Positions 16,701 to 24,657 of a stretch of DNA of 64,000 nt are shown piece by piece (the stretch's first letter is position 1; the number at the start of each line of letters is the position of its first letter). The DNA is from DAISVY01 sp036826635 (lineage in GTDB: Bacteria > Zixibacteria > MSB-5A5 > GN15 > FEB-12), in assembly GCA_036826635.1 (NCBI GenBank), contig DAISVY010000003.1, forward strand, positions 62,001 through 126,000, in the 5' to 3' direction. Below the pieces are notes generated by a model that saw only the letters and a list, made by a program, of their open reading frames with translations, did not search any database and had not been told where the DNA came from. The position numbers and the translations under genes were made by a program.

Positions 16701-16972
16701 GAGTTGTAAATGAAAACGGGAATCCGGCGCTGGATGCGGTAATTCAGTTCGTTACTGATCTCCACATACGAGGCCTCCATGACGGTGGCTGCAAACTTGG
16801 CCGTGGCGTAGGCGTCTTCGTAAAAGTATATGTCAAAGTGCCGTGTCTGGATATAATTCCAGTAGAACTCTTTATACCGCACCTTGTTCTTGCCAAAATA
16901 GACCTCCTGGGCGCAGGTCTGCACGGTCAGAATTGCGAGTATGAATATGATCAGTGCTGACAGTTTTCTCAT
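13721..16972 (-). CDS. Secreted fusion: peptidase-MA-like metalloprotease, PD40 beta-propeller and outer-membrane barrel
   Basis: A 1083-residue protein with signal peptide (MRKLSALIIF...TVQTCAQ). Residues 25-270 resemble peptidase MA: His137-Glu138-x-x-His141 (HELTH) plus the downstream Glu in WLAEGFAEY as likely third zinc ligand. Residues about 290-600 carry PD40/TolB-type repeats (FSPDGEKIAIFTD, FSPDGRSLAFV, WSPDGKKIAFSA, WSPDGDELAYSA). A low-complexity acidic linker (about 650-730, rich in Asp, Glu and Thr) leads to a C-terminal beta-barrel of the BamA/surface-antigen type that ends in Phe (SFGADF), the usual outer-membrane insertion signal. The start chosen is the ATG giving a clean signal peptide. 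Likely an outer-membrane-anchored protein with its protease and propeller facing one compartment; substrate unknown. Lies downstream of murA on the same strand. Confidence 0.82.
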   Translation of the reverse strand: MRKLSALIIFILAILTVQTCAQEVYFGKNKVRYKEFYWNYIQTRHFDIYFYEDAYATAKFAATVMEASYVEISNELNYRIQRRIPVFIYNSHNDFQQTNIISSMLSEGVGGFTEVFKSRIAIPFSGSYEDFRHVLHHELTHAVSYDMLYGNSLSSLLSRQRLFNMPLWLAEGFAEYSSRHGWDYESDMYVRDATVNGYLAPPQYLGGFMAYKQGQAMIKYIADRYGEDKLGELFRMGKIHLTMEKVFKAVLGTNEEEFYKDFSREMKRRYWPSLAKRKEADEIGKPLTRAREDGSYYNEMPEFSPDGEKIAIFTDRSDYTEIVLISAKDGKVQEKLVKAQRSADLESLHSYLSGMSFSPDGRSLAFVAKSKGKEAIFLLDVEKKEVYLKKRLDYYNVVSPVWSPDGKKIAFSALDSHKRDLYVYDIESDAIKQITDDRFDDVEPDWLPDSDALIFASDRPHPENPVMDNAGHPYVNTEGAFMPGDFEYGTYNLFRVNIGTEIVSPVDVGPGQNRKPKVAPDGHKIAFVSNRNGIDNIYIGYLDSLRYFAVTDILTGVREISWSPDGDELAYSAFFQGAFDIFMLKELIPQGDSGVLTLTDFASGKYDLLKRPLADLGPPTKTENDAPKNKDLTESEPPDNSDSSDVEQTDGTEETTDDNDEDQTEVVTETGVYDDEFVFVSEADDSILDSVLIDIADDSLFAAPMEEPESFDSIPPMLPSGEYQIHSYKVKFTPDYVGGGFSYDTFFGMRGQSYFVFSDYLGNHQIYLATDLVNTIDQSYIQAYYLNNKKRTNLGAGLFHSKSYYVDNNDFLFSDRFYGLQGFARRPFSTFSRLEFSLSQFFIDRKYYDRNAGDTRENRSSKVTILAASWVFDNVLWGATAPVNGRRMKISIDGGINLFDSDDVDFQSIGFDFRKYWHFRKTFSMAFRIAGGASFGGTPKQYFLGGTTNWIGTRTLDAKVYDVENLYFADVVTPLRGQKYYDLSGDRFGLINWEFRFPLIQYFAMRYPLPIVLGNITGVVFTDIGAAWTGSNNTWDDVKTGFGFGARMDLFGLVLLRYDLAWSTDWETVSDKPTSYFSFGADF

Positions 16973-17100
16973 GAAACACCACATCCTTATCAACTGACGG
17001 TTGATCGTCCTGAAATGTTGGGCTTTGCCCTCCTCTGGAGTGTCGCCCCGGGGACCGGTGTAACGGGCCGGACGATATGCTGTTCAGCAGAACGACTCGA

Positions 17101-18360
17101 CTATTCTACCCTTGTTATATCGGCTCCCAGCGATGACAACTTCTCTTCCAGTTTATAATAAGCCCGGTCAATATGATATACCCGAAGGACTTCCGAACGG
17201 CCCGACGCAGCCAGACAGGCCAGCACCAGCCCGGCCCCGGCCCGGATATCGGGCGCCATGACACTGGCCCCATGCAGTTTTTCCACGCCGTTGACAAGGG
17301 CCTCACCGCTGGATACCGTTATATCCGCTCCCAGACGACGCAGTTCCATGGTATGAGAGAACCTGTCTGCGTATACGGTTTCTTTTATCTGCGAGGTCCC
17401 GGAAGCCGTGCACGCCGTGGCCATCAGGCAGGCTTGCAGATCGGTCGGATACCCCGGGTAAGGAAAAGTGGTGACCGTTACCGGGGCGGGTCGTTTCGGA
17501 CCTTTGACGGTAATGCTGTTTTTGGCCGACTCGATACGACAGCCCATCTCTGTCAGTTTGTGGATGACCACTGTCAATCGATCCGGCGGAACCCCGGTCA
17601 CTTCGACATTGCCGCCTGTTATGGCGGCCCCGAACATATAGGTCCCGGCGACCAGGCGGTCGGAGGGCACGGTGAAATCGACGGCCTTGAGATGTTTCAC
17701 CGGTTCGATGACCAGGTTGGGGGTGCCGGCGCCATGGATTTTGGCTCCGGCTTTGACGAGAAACTCAATCACGTCGGTGACTTCGGGATCGCAGGCGGCG
17801 TTGGTCAGCACTGTTCGGTTGGCGGCCAGCACAGCCCCCGAGAGGATATTCTCGGTTCCGGTATGGGACGGTTTGTCGAAATAGAGCGAGCCGCCACGGA
17901 GCTGCTTGGCCCTGGCCACAACGTATCCGCCTTCTTCCTTAATAGACGCGCCCATGGCTGCGAAGGCCTTGATGTGATAGTCGACCGGCCGAGCTCCCAG
18001 GGAACATCCTCCGGGAAGCGAAATCCGGGCCTCGCCCAGACGGGCCAGCAGGGGCCCCAGCACCAGAAACGATGCCCGCATCTGCCGCATTAATTCGTAG
18101 GGGGCTGTTGTCTGATCGACGTCTTCGGCGTTGATCGTTACAACCTGCTCTCTCACGTCGTAGGCTACTTTCGCGCCGAGTTGTCTGAGCACGTCGCTCA
18201 TCGTGGCGATATCTCGCAGCGGAGGAACGTTGCGGATGGTCGTTTCGCCTTTATCTATCAAAAGAGCGCTGGCGATTATCGGGAGGGCCGCATTCTTCGA
18301 GCCGTCCACATTGATTTTTCCCTTGAGAGTCGCCCCGCCATTAATTACGAATTTGTCCAT
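17101..18360 (-). CDS. murA: UDP-N-acetylglucosamine 1-carboxyvinyltransferase
   Basis: MurA performs the first committed step of peptidoglycan synthesis, transferring enolpyruvate from PEP to UDP-GlcNAc in the cytoplasm. The 419-residue length matches the family. Conserved Lys22 (GSKNAALP) and the catalytic Cys119 in PGGCSLGARPVDYH are present. Because the Cys is retained (not Asp), the enzyme is predicted to be fosfomycin sensitive. It follows the DUF4416 gene on the same strand with about 130 bases between. Confidence 0.97.
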   Translation of the reverse strand: MDKFVINGGATLKGKINVDGSKNAALPIIASALLIDKGETTIRNVPPLRDIATMSDVLRQLGAKVAYDVREQVVTINAEDVDQTTAPYELMRQMRASFLVLGPLLARLGEARISLPGGCSLGARPVDYHIKAFAAMGASIKEEGGYVVARAKQLRGGSLYFDKPSHTGTENILSGAVLAANRTVLTNAACDPEVTDVIEFLVKAGAKIHGAGTPNLVIEPVKHLKAVDFTVPSDRLVAGTYMFGAAITGGNVEVTGVPPDRLTVVIHKLTEMGCRIESAKNSITVKGPKRPAPVTVTTFPYPGYPTDLQACLMATACTASGTSQIKETVYADRFSHTMELRRLGADITVSSGEALVNGVEKLHGASVMAPDIRAGAGLVLACLAASGRSEVLRVYHIDRAYYKLEEKLSSLGADITRVE

Positions 18361-18488
18361 TACATTACCTTTGACAACATTATGCCACTATCGGTTCCCG
18401 TAGTTCTCAATGACGCGGCTGTATGGTAATTCCTTGATCTGTTCGGGTAAAGACAGAAAATACTTCATCTGACGGGCGCATGAGCAAG

Positions 18489-19046
18489 TCAGGCCGTGTC
18501 TTTCTGTCGGACCGATGGTTCCTCGAGCAGTTCGAACGACTGACGTACCCGGTGGAAGAACTCGAGGGCTTCTTTCTGGCAGAAGTCCAGATCGGTCCAG
18601 GGGAGACGGACGAAGCGGTTCTTGGCGTACACCAGTGTAAGCTCGGCGAAAACACCATCGGTGAGATATACCCGGTGGTTGAATTCGCGGTGCGAGGCCA
18701 TGATCACGTTTTCGGTGGTGGCCACGCCGGGGTCGATATTGACGGTGCGGAAAGCGAAATCACCGACCAGATCGCCCAGCCGCCGTTCGATCTTCGCACA
18801 GGTTGCCTTGGCGTCCGGGAGACAATCGCGTTCGACGAGCCGGTCGAACGAGTAGAAACGGCGTTGAAGATTATGGCCCATCTCCTCGGCGTATTGATTG
18901 CCTCCGTAAGGAATTTCCATAGTCTCGCAATCGATCCGGCCAAACTGTCGTTCCAGCATTTTAAGAGCATCGGCCAGACCGTCCCATGAAGAATATATGA
19001 TCGAGACGATCAATCGTCCTTTCGGAGGTTTCTGAATTCTTGCCAT
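18489..19046 (-). CDS. DUF4416 family protein
   Basis: A 185-residue cytoplasmic protein matching the DUF4416 pattern: LIVSIIYSS near the start, FGRID, EEMG, a TVNIDPG stretch, and the late WTDLDF. The family has no established function. It is divergent from hutU, with the two promoters sharing the short gap, and upstream of murA on the same strand, so it may be co-transcribed with murA. No signal peptide or membrane segment. Confidence 0.85.
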   Translation of the reverse strand: MARIQKPPKGRLIVSIIYSSWDGLADALKMLERQFGRIDCETMEIPYGGNQYAEEMGHNLQRRFYSFDRLVERDCLPDAKATCAKIERRLGDLVGDFAFRTVNIDPGVATTENVIMASHREFNHRVYLTDGVFAELTLVYAKNRFVRLPWTDLDFCQKEALEFFHRVRQSFELLEEPSVRQKDTA

Positions 19047-19114
19047 GAAGAAGCTATATGGCGAATGCGACCGCGAAGCAACAAAAACAAGATATCTTCG
19101 CGTCCCGGCGGTGA

Positions 19115-19143
19115 TTGACTCAATCGGTTGCCTTGTATATATT
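19115..19143 (+). promoter_or_regulatory. Promoter of hutU
   Basis: TTGACT, 17-base spacer, TATATT. The inferred start is near 19150, with a GAGGAG ribosome site at 19165 and ATG at 19177. No obvious operator palindrome overlaps it. Confidence 0.75.
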
Positions 19144-19176
19144 CGGGCTTATTGTTTTAACGTTGAGGAGTCGATC

Positions 19177-20832
19177 ATGCCCGCTAAATCAGTAAAGGCC
19201 GCTCGCGGTCTAAAACTATCCTGCAAAGGCTGGCACCAGGAAGCCGCCCTGAGGATGCTCAACAACAATCTTGATGCTGAAGTCGCCGAGAAACCGAGAC
19301 AGTTGATTGTCTACGGCGGTTCGGGCAAGGCCGCCCGTAACTGGAAATGCTACGATGGCATTGTCAGATCACTCAAATCTCTCAAGAACGACGAAACGCT
19401 GCTGGTTCAGTCCGGGAAACCGGTGGGGATATTCCGCACTCATGAATACGCTCCGCGCGTGTTGATCGCCAATTCCAACCTGGTGCCTCACTGGGCTACC
19501 TGGGAAAAATTCCGTGAGTACGACAAACTCGGTTTGATTATGTACGGTCAGATGACGGCTGGCAGTTGGATTTATATCGGCGCTCAGGGAATCATTCAGG
19601 GTACTTACGAAACTTTCGCCGCCGCTGCCGACAAGCACTTCAAGGGCGATCTTACCGGTCGCTGGATTCTTACCGGCGGTATGGGTGGTATGAGTGGTGC
19701 TCAGCCTCTGGCCGGTACCATGGCCGGGGCCTCGGTGCTCTGTGTCGAAGTCGATGAAGCCCGGATCAACCGGCGGATGAAGCAGGGTTTTTCCGATGTT
19801 AAAGTTCGGTCGCTCGACAAGGCCCTTGAACTCATTGAAAAGCACAAGGCCTCGGGTGTGCCTGTCTCGATTGGTCTGGTGGCCAACGCCGCTGATGTTT
19901 TCCCGGAAATCTATCGCCGCGGTATCCGGCCCGATATCGTTACCGACCAGACCTCGGCTCACGACGAACTCAACGGTTATATTCCTCAGGGTTTGTCTGT
20001 CAGCGAAGCGGCTCGCCTGCGCAAAAGCCGTCCCCAGGAGTATATGAAAAGAGCCTACGCTTCGATGTACAAACATTGCGAAGCCATGGTGAAGTTTCAT
20101 AAGGCCGGTTGCGTGGTCGTTGATTACGGCAATAACCTTCGGGGACAGGCCCAGAAAGCCGGATTGAAGAGTGCCTTTAGTTATCCCGGTTTTGTCCCGG
20201 CCTATGTCCGGCCGTTGTTCTGCGAAGGTCGGGGTCCGTTCCGCTGGGCGGCGTTGTCGGGCAAGCGTGAGGATATCGCCACTACCGATGATATCATTCT
20301 GCGCGAGTTCAAACACAACAAGTCGCTGGTGCAATGGATCACCAAGGCGCGGGAAAAAGTTCCTTTCCAGGGGTTACCTTCGCGTGTCTGCTGGCTTGGC
20401 TACGGCGAGCGGGCCAGGTTCGCCGACATTATTAACAATTACATAAAGCGCGGCAAGATCGCTGCTCCCATCGTGATCGGACGCGACCACCTGGACTGCG
20501 GTTCGGTGGCTTCGCCTTATCGCGAGACCGAGGGTATGCGGGACGGTTCCGACGCCATTGCCGACTGGCCGCTGCTCAACGGTATGCTTAACGCCGTATC
20601 GGGTGCCAGTTGGGTTTCTATGCACCACGGCGGCGGGGTTGGCATTGGGTTGTCGATTCACGCCGGGATGGTTATAGTGGCCGACGGGACCAAAGAAATG
20701 GCCTTGCGGCTTAATCGTGTGCTGACCAACGATCCGGGCACCGGCATTATGCGTCATGTCGACGCCGGTTACAAGGATGCTATCAAGGTCGCGAAGAAAA
20801 ACAAAATCAAACTACCGATGATGAAAAAGTAG
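19177..20832 (+). CDS. hutU: Urocanate hydratase
   Basis: The second step of histidine degradation: urocanate to imidazolonepropionate, using tightly bound NAD. The 551-residue length is typical. Conserved segments: TGGMGGMSGAQPLAG (NAD site, about residue 170), FQGLPSRVCWLGYGER (active-site region), and DHLDCGSVASPYRETEGM. The ATG at 19177 follows GAGGAG by six bases and matches the usual family start; an upstream in-frame ATG would lie before the promoter. Followed by hutI, which has its own promoter. HutH is not in the window. Confidence 0.97.
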   Translation: MPAKSVKAARGLKLSCKGWHQEAALRMLNNNLDAEVAEKPRQLIVYGGSGKAARNWKCYDGIVRSLKSLKNDETLLVQSGKPVGIFRTHEYAPRVLIANSNLVPHWATWEKFREYDKLGLIMYGQMTAGSWIYIGAQGIIQGTYETFAAAADKHFKGDLTGRWILTGGMGGMSGAQPLAGTMAGASVLCVEVDEARINRRMKQGFSDVKVRSLDKALELIEKHKASGVPVSIGLVANAADVFPEIYRRGIRPDIVTDQTSAHDELNGYIPQGLSVSEAARLRKSRPQEYMKRAYASMYKHCEAMVKFHKAGCVVVDYGNNLRGQAQKAGLKSAFSYPGFVPAYVRPLFCEGRGPFRWAALSGKREDIATTDDIILREFKHNKSLVQWITKAREKVPFQGLPSRVCWLGYGERARFADIINNYIKRGKIAAPIVIGRDHLDCGSVASPYRETEGMRDGSDAIADWPLLNGMLNAVSGASWVSMHHGGGVGIGLSIHAGMVIVADGTKEMALRLNRVLTNDPGTGIMRHVDAGYKDAIKVAKKNKIKLPMMKK

Positions 20833-20858
20833 CTCCGCAGTCTCGGGACTGTTTGCGA

Positions 20859-20886
20859 TTGACCCTTGTATCGCGGAGCATATATT
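20859..20886 (+). promoter_or_regulatory. Promoter of hutI (leaderless arrangement)
   Basis: TTGACC, 16-base spacer, TATATT. Only six bases separate the -10 box from the hutI ATG, so transcription would start at or next to the start codon. Confidence 0.65.
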
Positions 20887-20892
20887 AGTCCT

Positions 20893-22161
20893 ATGCCACC
20901 TGAGAAAAAAGCTTCTTTGCTTGTCAAGAATATAGGCCAGCTCATCACTATGGATGGCCCCGTGCCTCGTGTGGGGGCGGCCATGAATGACCTTGGTCTG
21001 ATCGAAAACGCCGGACTGGCGGCGGCCGGGGAAGAAATCCTGGCGGTCGGTCCTTCCGATGAAGTGGGCGGCCGAGTCCCGCTGGCCGAGGGTTGCACCG
21101 TTATCGACGCCGCCGGGGCCGTGGTTACGCCCGGCCTGATCGACCCGCACACGCACCCTGTCTTTGCCCGAACGCGCGAGGTGGAGTTCGAGATGCGGGC
21201 CCAGGGCAAATCGTATATGGAAATCGCCCGGGCCGGGGGAGGTATCCGCGCCTCGGTGCGTGACCTTCGGGCCGCTTCCCGGGCGGAATTGCAAAAGAGC
21301 ACCATTAAACGACTCGACACCATGCTGGTCCACGGTACTACCACTGTAGAAGCCAAGTCGGGTTACGGTTTGTCGACCGAATCGGAGATCAAGACCCTTG
21401 AGGTTATCCGTGAATGCAACCTGGTGCATCCGGTTGATCTGGTCCCCACTTTCCTGGGGGCTCATGAGGTTCCCGATGAATACCGGGACAAGCGCGGGGA
21501 GTACATTGATCTGATCATAAACGAGATGATCCCGGCCGTGGCGAAAGAAAATCTGGCCGAGTTTTCCGATGTCTTTTGCGAAGACGAGGTTTTCACGGTC
21601 GAGGAATCCCGGCGTATTCAGCAGGCGGCGGCTGCGGCCGGGTTGAAGCTCAAGTTCCACGCCGATGAATTGTGCTCGACCGGCGGGGCCGAATTGGCGG
21701 CCGAATTGGGGGCGGTTTCGGCGGATCATCTGGTGTATGCTTCCGAGGCCGGGATAAAGGCCATGGCTGCTTCCAACACCGCGGCCGTGTTGCTTCCGGG
21801 GACCACCTTTTCTCTGGCGGGCAAGCAATACGCTCCGGCCCGGCGGATGATAGAAGAGGGCGTGGTGGTGGCTCTGTCGACCGACTGTAATCCCGGGTCC
21901 AGTTTCACCGAATCATTGGCCATAGTAGTTACTCTGGCCGTTCTTGAGATGAAACTTACGGCCGCCGAGGCTATCAGCGCAATAACGGTTAACGCCGCTA
22001 CGGCTATCAGTCGCCAGGATGATATCGGTCGCCTGGTGCCGGGCAAGCAGGCCGATGTGGTAATCTGGGATATGAACGACTACCGGGAATTGCCATATCA
22101 TTACGGGATTAACCTGGTTTCGCGGGTGGTGAAAAGAGGAAAGCTGGTCAAAAAGAACTGA
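20893..22161 (+). CDS. hutI: Imidazolonepropionase
   Basis: The third step of histidine degradation, opening imidazolonepropionate to formiminoglutamate. The 422-residue amidohydrolase shows the metal-binding DPHTHPVF, the family segment GGGIRASV, EAKSGYGL, KFHADE with the ligand His, and the late STDCNPGSS Asp motif. The ATG at 20893 suits the family N-terminus (LLVKNIGQLIT). There is no good ribosome site, and the promoter places the transcript start right at the ATG, so a leaderless message is likely. hutU lies immediately upstream. Confidence 0.96.
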   Translation: MPPEKKASLLVKNIGQLITMDGPVPRVGAAMNDLGLIENAGLAAAGEEILAVGPSDEVGGRVPLAEGCTVIDAAGAVVTPGLIDPHTHPVFARTREVEFEMRAQGKSYMEIARAGGGIRASVRDLRAASRAELQKSTIKRLDTMLVHGTTTVEAKSGYGLSTESEIKTLEVIRECNLVHPVDLVPTFLGAHEVPDEYRDKRGEYIDLIINEMIPAVAKENLAEFSDVFCEDEVFTVEESRRIQQAAAAAGLKLKFHADELCSTGGAELAAELGAVSADHLVYASEAGIKAMAASNTAAVLLPGTTFSLAGKQYAPARRMIEEGVVVALSTDCNPGSSFTESLAIVVTLAVLEMKLTAAEAISAITVNAATAISRQDDIGRLVPGKQADVVIWDMNDYRELPYHYGINLVSRVVKRGKLVKKN

Positions 22162-22211
22162 TTTATCGGGAACGACCGCTGTTCAGCCCGGTTTAAGCTA
22201 TAACGATACCA

Positions 22212-22706
22212 ATGAAGTCTGGACCAACCGTTCTGTTCATATGCCTTGTGGCCCTGCTGACGTGGGGCGGTTGCGGGGTATATACGTTCAACCCCCGGGG
22301 AAGCTCGTCAATTGAGACGATTGCGGTAGAGCCGTTCGAGAACGAAACGGCCGAGTACGGTCTGGCTGACCGTATGACGGAACTGGTCGTAGACGAGTTC
22401 ATAGCCGATGGTAACATTAAGGTGGTCTCGGCTGCGGCCGCCGAGGTGTTGCTCGTGGGAATTCTCAAAGACTATCGGCGGGTGGTGGAGAAATACGACG
22501 AGAACGATCAGGTCGACGAATACAAGATCGTTATGGATTTCGAGATCGCCCTGGTTAATGCCGAGGACCAGACGGATATCTGGAGAGAAAATATAACACA
22601 GGAAGGCGTCTATGACGCCGTCGAAGAAAGCGAGGAGATCGGTCAGGAACGGGCCGCCGGTCGTCTCGTGGAAGCGGTAATCAATAAGACGACGAAATCA
22701 TGGTAA
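22212..22706 (+). CDS. lptE: LptE-like LPS-assembly lipoprotein
   Basis: LptE plugs the LptD barrel and helps deliver LPS to the outer-membrane surface. The 164-residue protein has a signal peptide with a relaxed lipobox (TWGGC), then GVYTFNP, IETIAVEPFENETAEYG and the DRMTELVVDEFIADG segment typical of this family. lptD is not adjacent. A TATAAC box ends seven bases before the ATG without a convincing -35 or ribosome site. Followed by a PorV-like gene and a lipoprotein gene on the same strand. Assignment rests on family pattern and context; a DUF of similar fold is the alternative. Confidence 0.78.
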   Translation: MKSGPTVLFICLVALLTWGGCGVYTFNPRGSSSIETIAVEPFENETAEYGLADRMTELVVDEFIADGNIKVVSAAAAEVLLVGILKDYRRVVEKYDENDQVDEYKIVMDFEIALVNAEDQTDIWRENITQEGVYDAVEESEEIGQERAAGRLVEAVINKTTKSW

Positions 22707-22776
22707 CCCGGTGGCTACAGGCTGCCTGTCGACAGCCGGTTACTTCTCGAAAGGTGCAGAAAGTCAGGAATACACT

Positions 22777-23733
22777 ATGAGGAATATGCGTCCGGGTTAT
22801 GTTGCCGTATGCACCCTGCTCGTGCTTCTGCTGGCGGCGGTCACCGTAGTGGGCAAAGACATCAACGCCAGTGCCGGGACAAGTGCATTTTCATTTCTGA
22901 AGATCAACCTCGGGGCACGCCCGGTGGCTATGGGTGGTGCTTTCACCGGGCTGGCCGACGACGAAACGGCTCTGTATTATAATCCCGCCGGTTTGGCCGG
23001 GGCCGAGCAGAAACGCTATATTCTCGGTTATCACAATTACTTCGTCGATATGCAATCGGGTCTGGTCGGATACATCCACCCGCTCAATGACAGGCAGACA
23101 CTGGGTTTTCACGTGAGTTATCTCAACTACGGTGAATTCACCGAAACCGACCTGCTGGGCAACGTGAACGGTACTTTCGGCGGCGGCGATTTGCTTATCG
23201 CGGCCAGTTTCGGCATGAAACGAACTTATCAGTTCTCGTTCGGGGCTACGGCCAAATTTATCTACGAAAAGGTCCACGATTATTCCGCTACCGGTGTGGC
23301 GATTGATATCGGGGCCAGGTATTCCAGCAATCGCGGTCGGTACACGGCCGGGTTGATGTTGCAGAATCTCGGGGCGCAACTGTCTTCTTTGGGTGAGGAA
23401 GAAAAGGACGGTTTGCCCACTATCGTGCGCGGTGGCGGTTCGGCTCGCCCCAAAGGACTTCCCCTCCAGTTTGTGGCCGATCTCATATTGCCCTTCGACA
23501 ACGATCTGGTTTTTGCCATCGGGGCCGAATACTATGAACTCAAGCCTCTTTATCTCAGGATGGGCTGGAACAGTTTCGGGAAAAACTACCGGGCTGATGA
23601 TTCCGAAGACAACTGGGCCGGTATTTCGCTCGGTCTGGGAATAGACATACGTTCAATGCAAATCTCCTACGCTTTTTCTCCGGCGGCGGATCTGGGGGAA
23701 AGCCACAGGATAACTCTAACGGGGGGATTTTAG
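22777..23733 (+). CDS. PorV/PorQ-family outer-membrane barrel protein
   Basis: A 318-residue protein with signal peptide (VAVCTLLVLLLAAVTVVG). It carries the family motifs FLKINLGARPVAMGGAFTG and DDETALYYNPAGLAG, which are shared by PorV/PorQ (UPF0164) barrels. It ends ITLTGGF with C-terminal Phe, as outer-membrane barrels do. PorV proteins shuttle or anchor type IX secretion cargo in Bacteroidetes; whether this copy does is inference. The ATG at 22777 is chosen for signal-peptide quality. A second family member lies near 39.7 kb. Confidence 0.82.
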   Translation: MRNMRPGYVAVCTLLVLLLAAVTVVGKDINASAGTSAFSFLKINLGARPVAMGGAFTGLADDETALYYNPAGLAGAEQKRYILGYHNYFVDMQSGLVGYIHPLNDRQTLGFHVSYLNYGEFTETDLLGNVNGTFGGGDLLIAASFGMKRTYQFSFGATAKFIYEKVHDYSATGVAIDIGARYSSNRGRYTAGLMLQNLGAQLSSLGEEEKDGLPTIVRGGGSARPKGLPLQFVADLILPFDNDLVFAIGAEYYELKPLYLRMGWNSFGKNYRADDSEDNWAGISLGLGIDIRSMQISYAFSPAADLGESHRITLTGGF

Positions 23734-23736
23734 GAC

Positions 23737-24207
23737 ATGATCCGAGGAATTCGTATTGCTGAGGCGGCCGGAACGTTGTTCCTGGCGCTTTTGATCGTAG
23801 TCGGCTGCGGCGGAGCGGATACCGGTGATGATCCGCGCAAGGTTGTAATCTCGATGTTCGGTGCCATGGAAAAAGATGACAAAGCGGCTCTGGCCCATGT
23901 GCTGGATCTGGCGGAACTGATGCGTACCGGAAACGATGATTACGCTATGCAAACTAACCAGCCGCGGACGTTTGTTTCGCCTCAGGAAATTCTTGACGAT
24001 TTGACCGGTGACGGTAAAACCAAGAAACGGTGGTTCAGTCTGCAGCGGATTGTCAACGAGGCCGAGATAATGGGAGAAACGGCCACGGTCGAAGTAACCT
24101 TCGTGGACAAGGATGCCTCGCACGGGTATCGCACCAAGTTCGGATTGCACAAGAAAGAAGGCAAGTGGCGTATCTACAGCTTCAAGACTATCAACGAAGC
24201 ACCGTAG
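23737..24207 (+). CDS. Small lipoprotein with NTF2/DUF4878-like fold, function unknown
   Basis: 156 residues with a lipoprotein signal (LLIVVGCGG). The mature part (PRKVVISMFGAMEKDDKAALAHVLD ... KEGKWRIYSF) has the pattern of small lipoproteins with an NTF2/DUF4878-like fold: an N-terminal helix pair and a final 'GKWRIY' strand. It starts three bases past the PorV-like stop codon, so it is co-transcribed. The role is not known; the linkage to LptE and PorV-like genes suggests envelope work. Confidence 0.7.
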   Translation: MIRGIRIAEAAGTLFLALLIVVGCGGADTGDDPRKVVISMFGAMEKDDKAALAHVLDLAELMRTGNDDYAMQTNQPRTFVSPQEILDDLTGDGKTKKRWFSLQRIVNEAEIMGETATVEVTFVDKDASHGYRTKFGLHKKEGKWRIYSFKTINEAP

Positions 24208-24538
24208 CGGAAGAGTCACCGGCCGGTTTTTGAAAAATTAAGGTTTACCAGGGGACACCAAAGGGGCAGAGGGGGTAACCCCCAACATGTGTCGCCACTG
24301 GCAAACCTCTACATGTAGTTTACTTACCATATTTGCTTTTGTCAAGAATCAGGTAGCCCGACCGAGTCGGGCCGGGATCGATATAGTGATATCAGTCGAA
24401 AATCTTTCGACAGGGCCGACACTCTGCAGAATATGCCTCAAGTTGTGATTGCCGGTCCGTGCGGTCTAATTATCTGTGGCTCAGGTGATTACGAATAAGG
24501 TTGAATTGTCGACTGTCTGGTCTTTGGCCTGGCATCTA
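24208..24538. other. Non-coding region rich in hairpins upstream of aspS
   Basis: Besides the long inverted repeat listed separately, it holds CCCGAC-CGA-GTCGGG (24357-24371) and GTCGAAA-ATC-TTTCGAC (24395-24411). None has a T-run on the plus strand. No reading frame looks coding. Confidence 0.5.
24241..24308. repeat. Long nested inverted repeat (structured element)
   Basis: The outer stem AGGTTTACCAG (24241-24251) pairs with CTGGCAAACCT (24298-24308) with one mismatch. Inside, GACAC (24254-24258) pairs with GTGTC (24289-24293), and GGGGG-TAA-CCCCC (24271-24283) forms the tip. On the minus strand it is followed by TTAATTTTTC, so it could terminate transcripts from the right; on the plus strand it could be an RNA structure. 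No known riboswitch consensus fits. Confidence 0.6.
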
Positions 24539-24565
24539 TTGACTTCCCCTTGTAAAACGTATAAT
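24539..24565 (+). promoter_or_regulatory. Promoter of aspS
   Basis: TTGACT, 15-base spacer, TATAAT. It leaves an untranslated leader of about 85 bases before the GTG start. Confidence 0.65.
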
Positions 24566-24657
24566 TTCCTTTACTTATGTACGCAAACACAAGGTTGTCA
24601 ATATTCGCCGAATTCTACCGATAAATCTATAAATAGCAGGAGGTTAAGAAACTTCTC

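Noticed and set aside
24241..24308. Cobalamin riboswitch or SRP RNA, suggested by GCCACTGG and GTTTACCAGG
   Set aside because: The other conserved boxes of either RNA are absent or in the wrong order, so only a generic structured element is reported.
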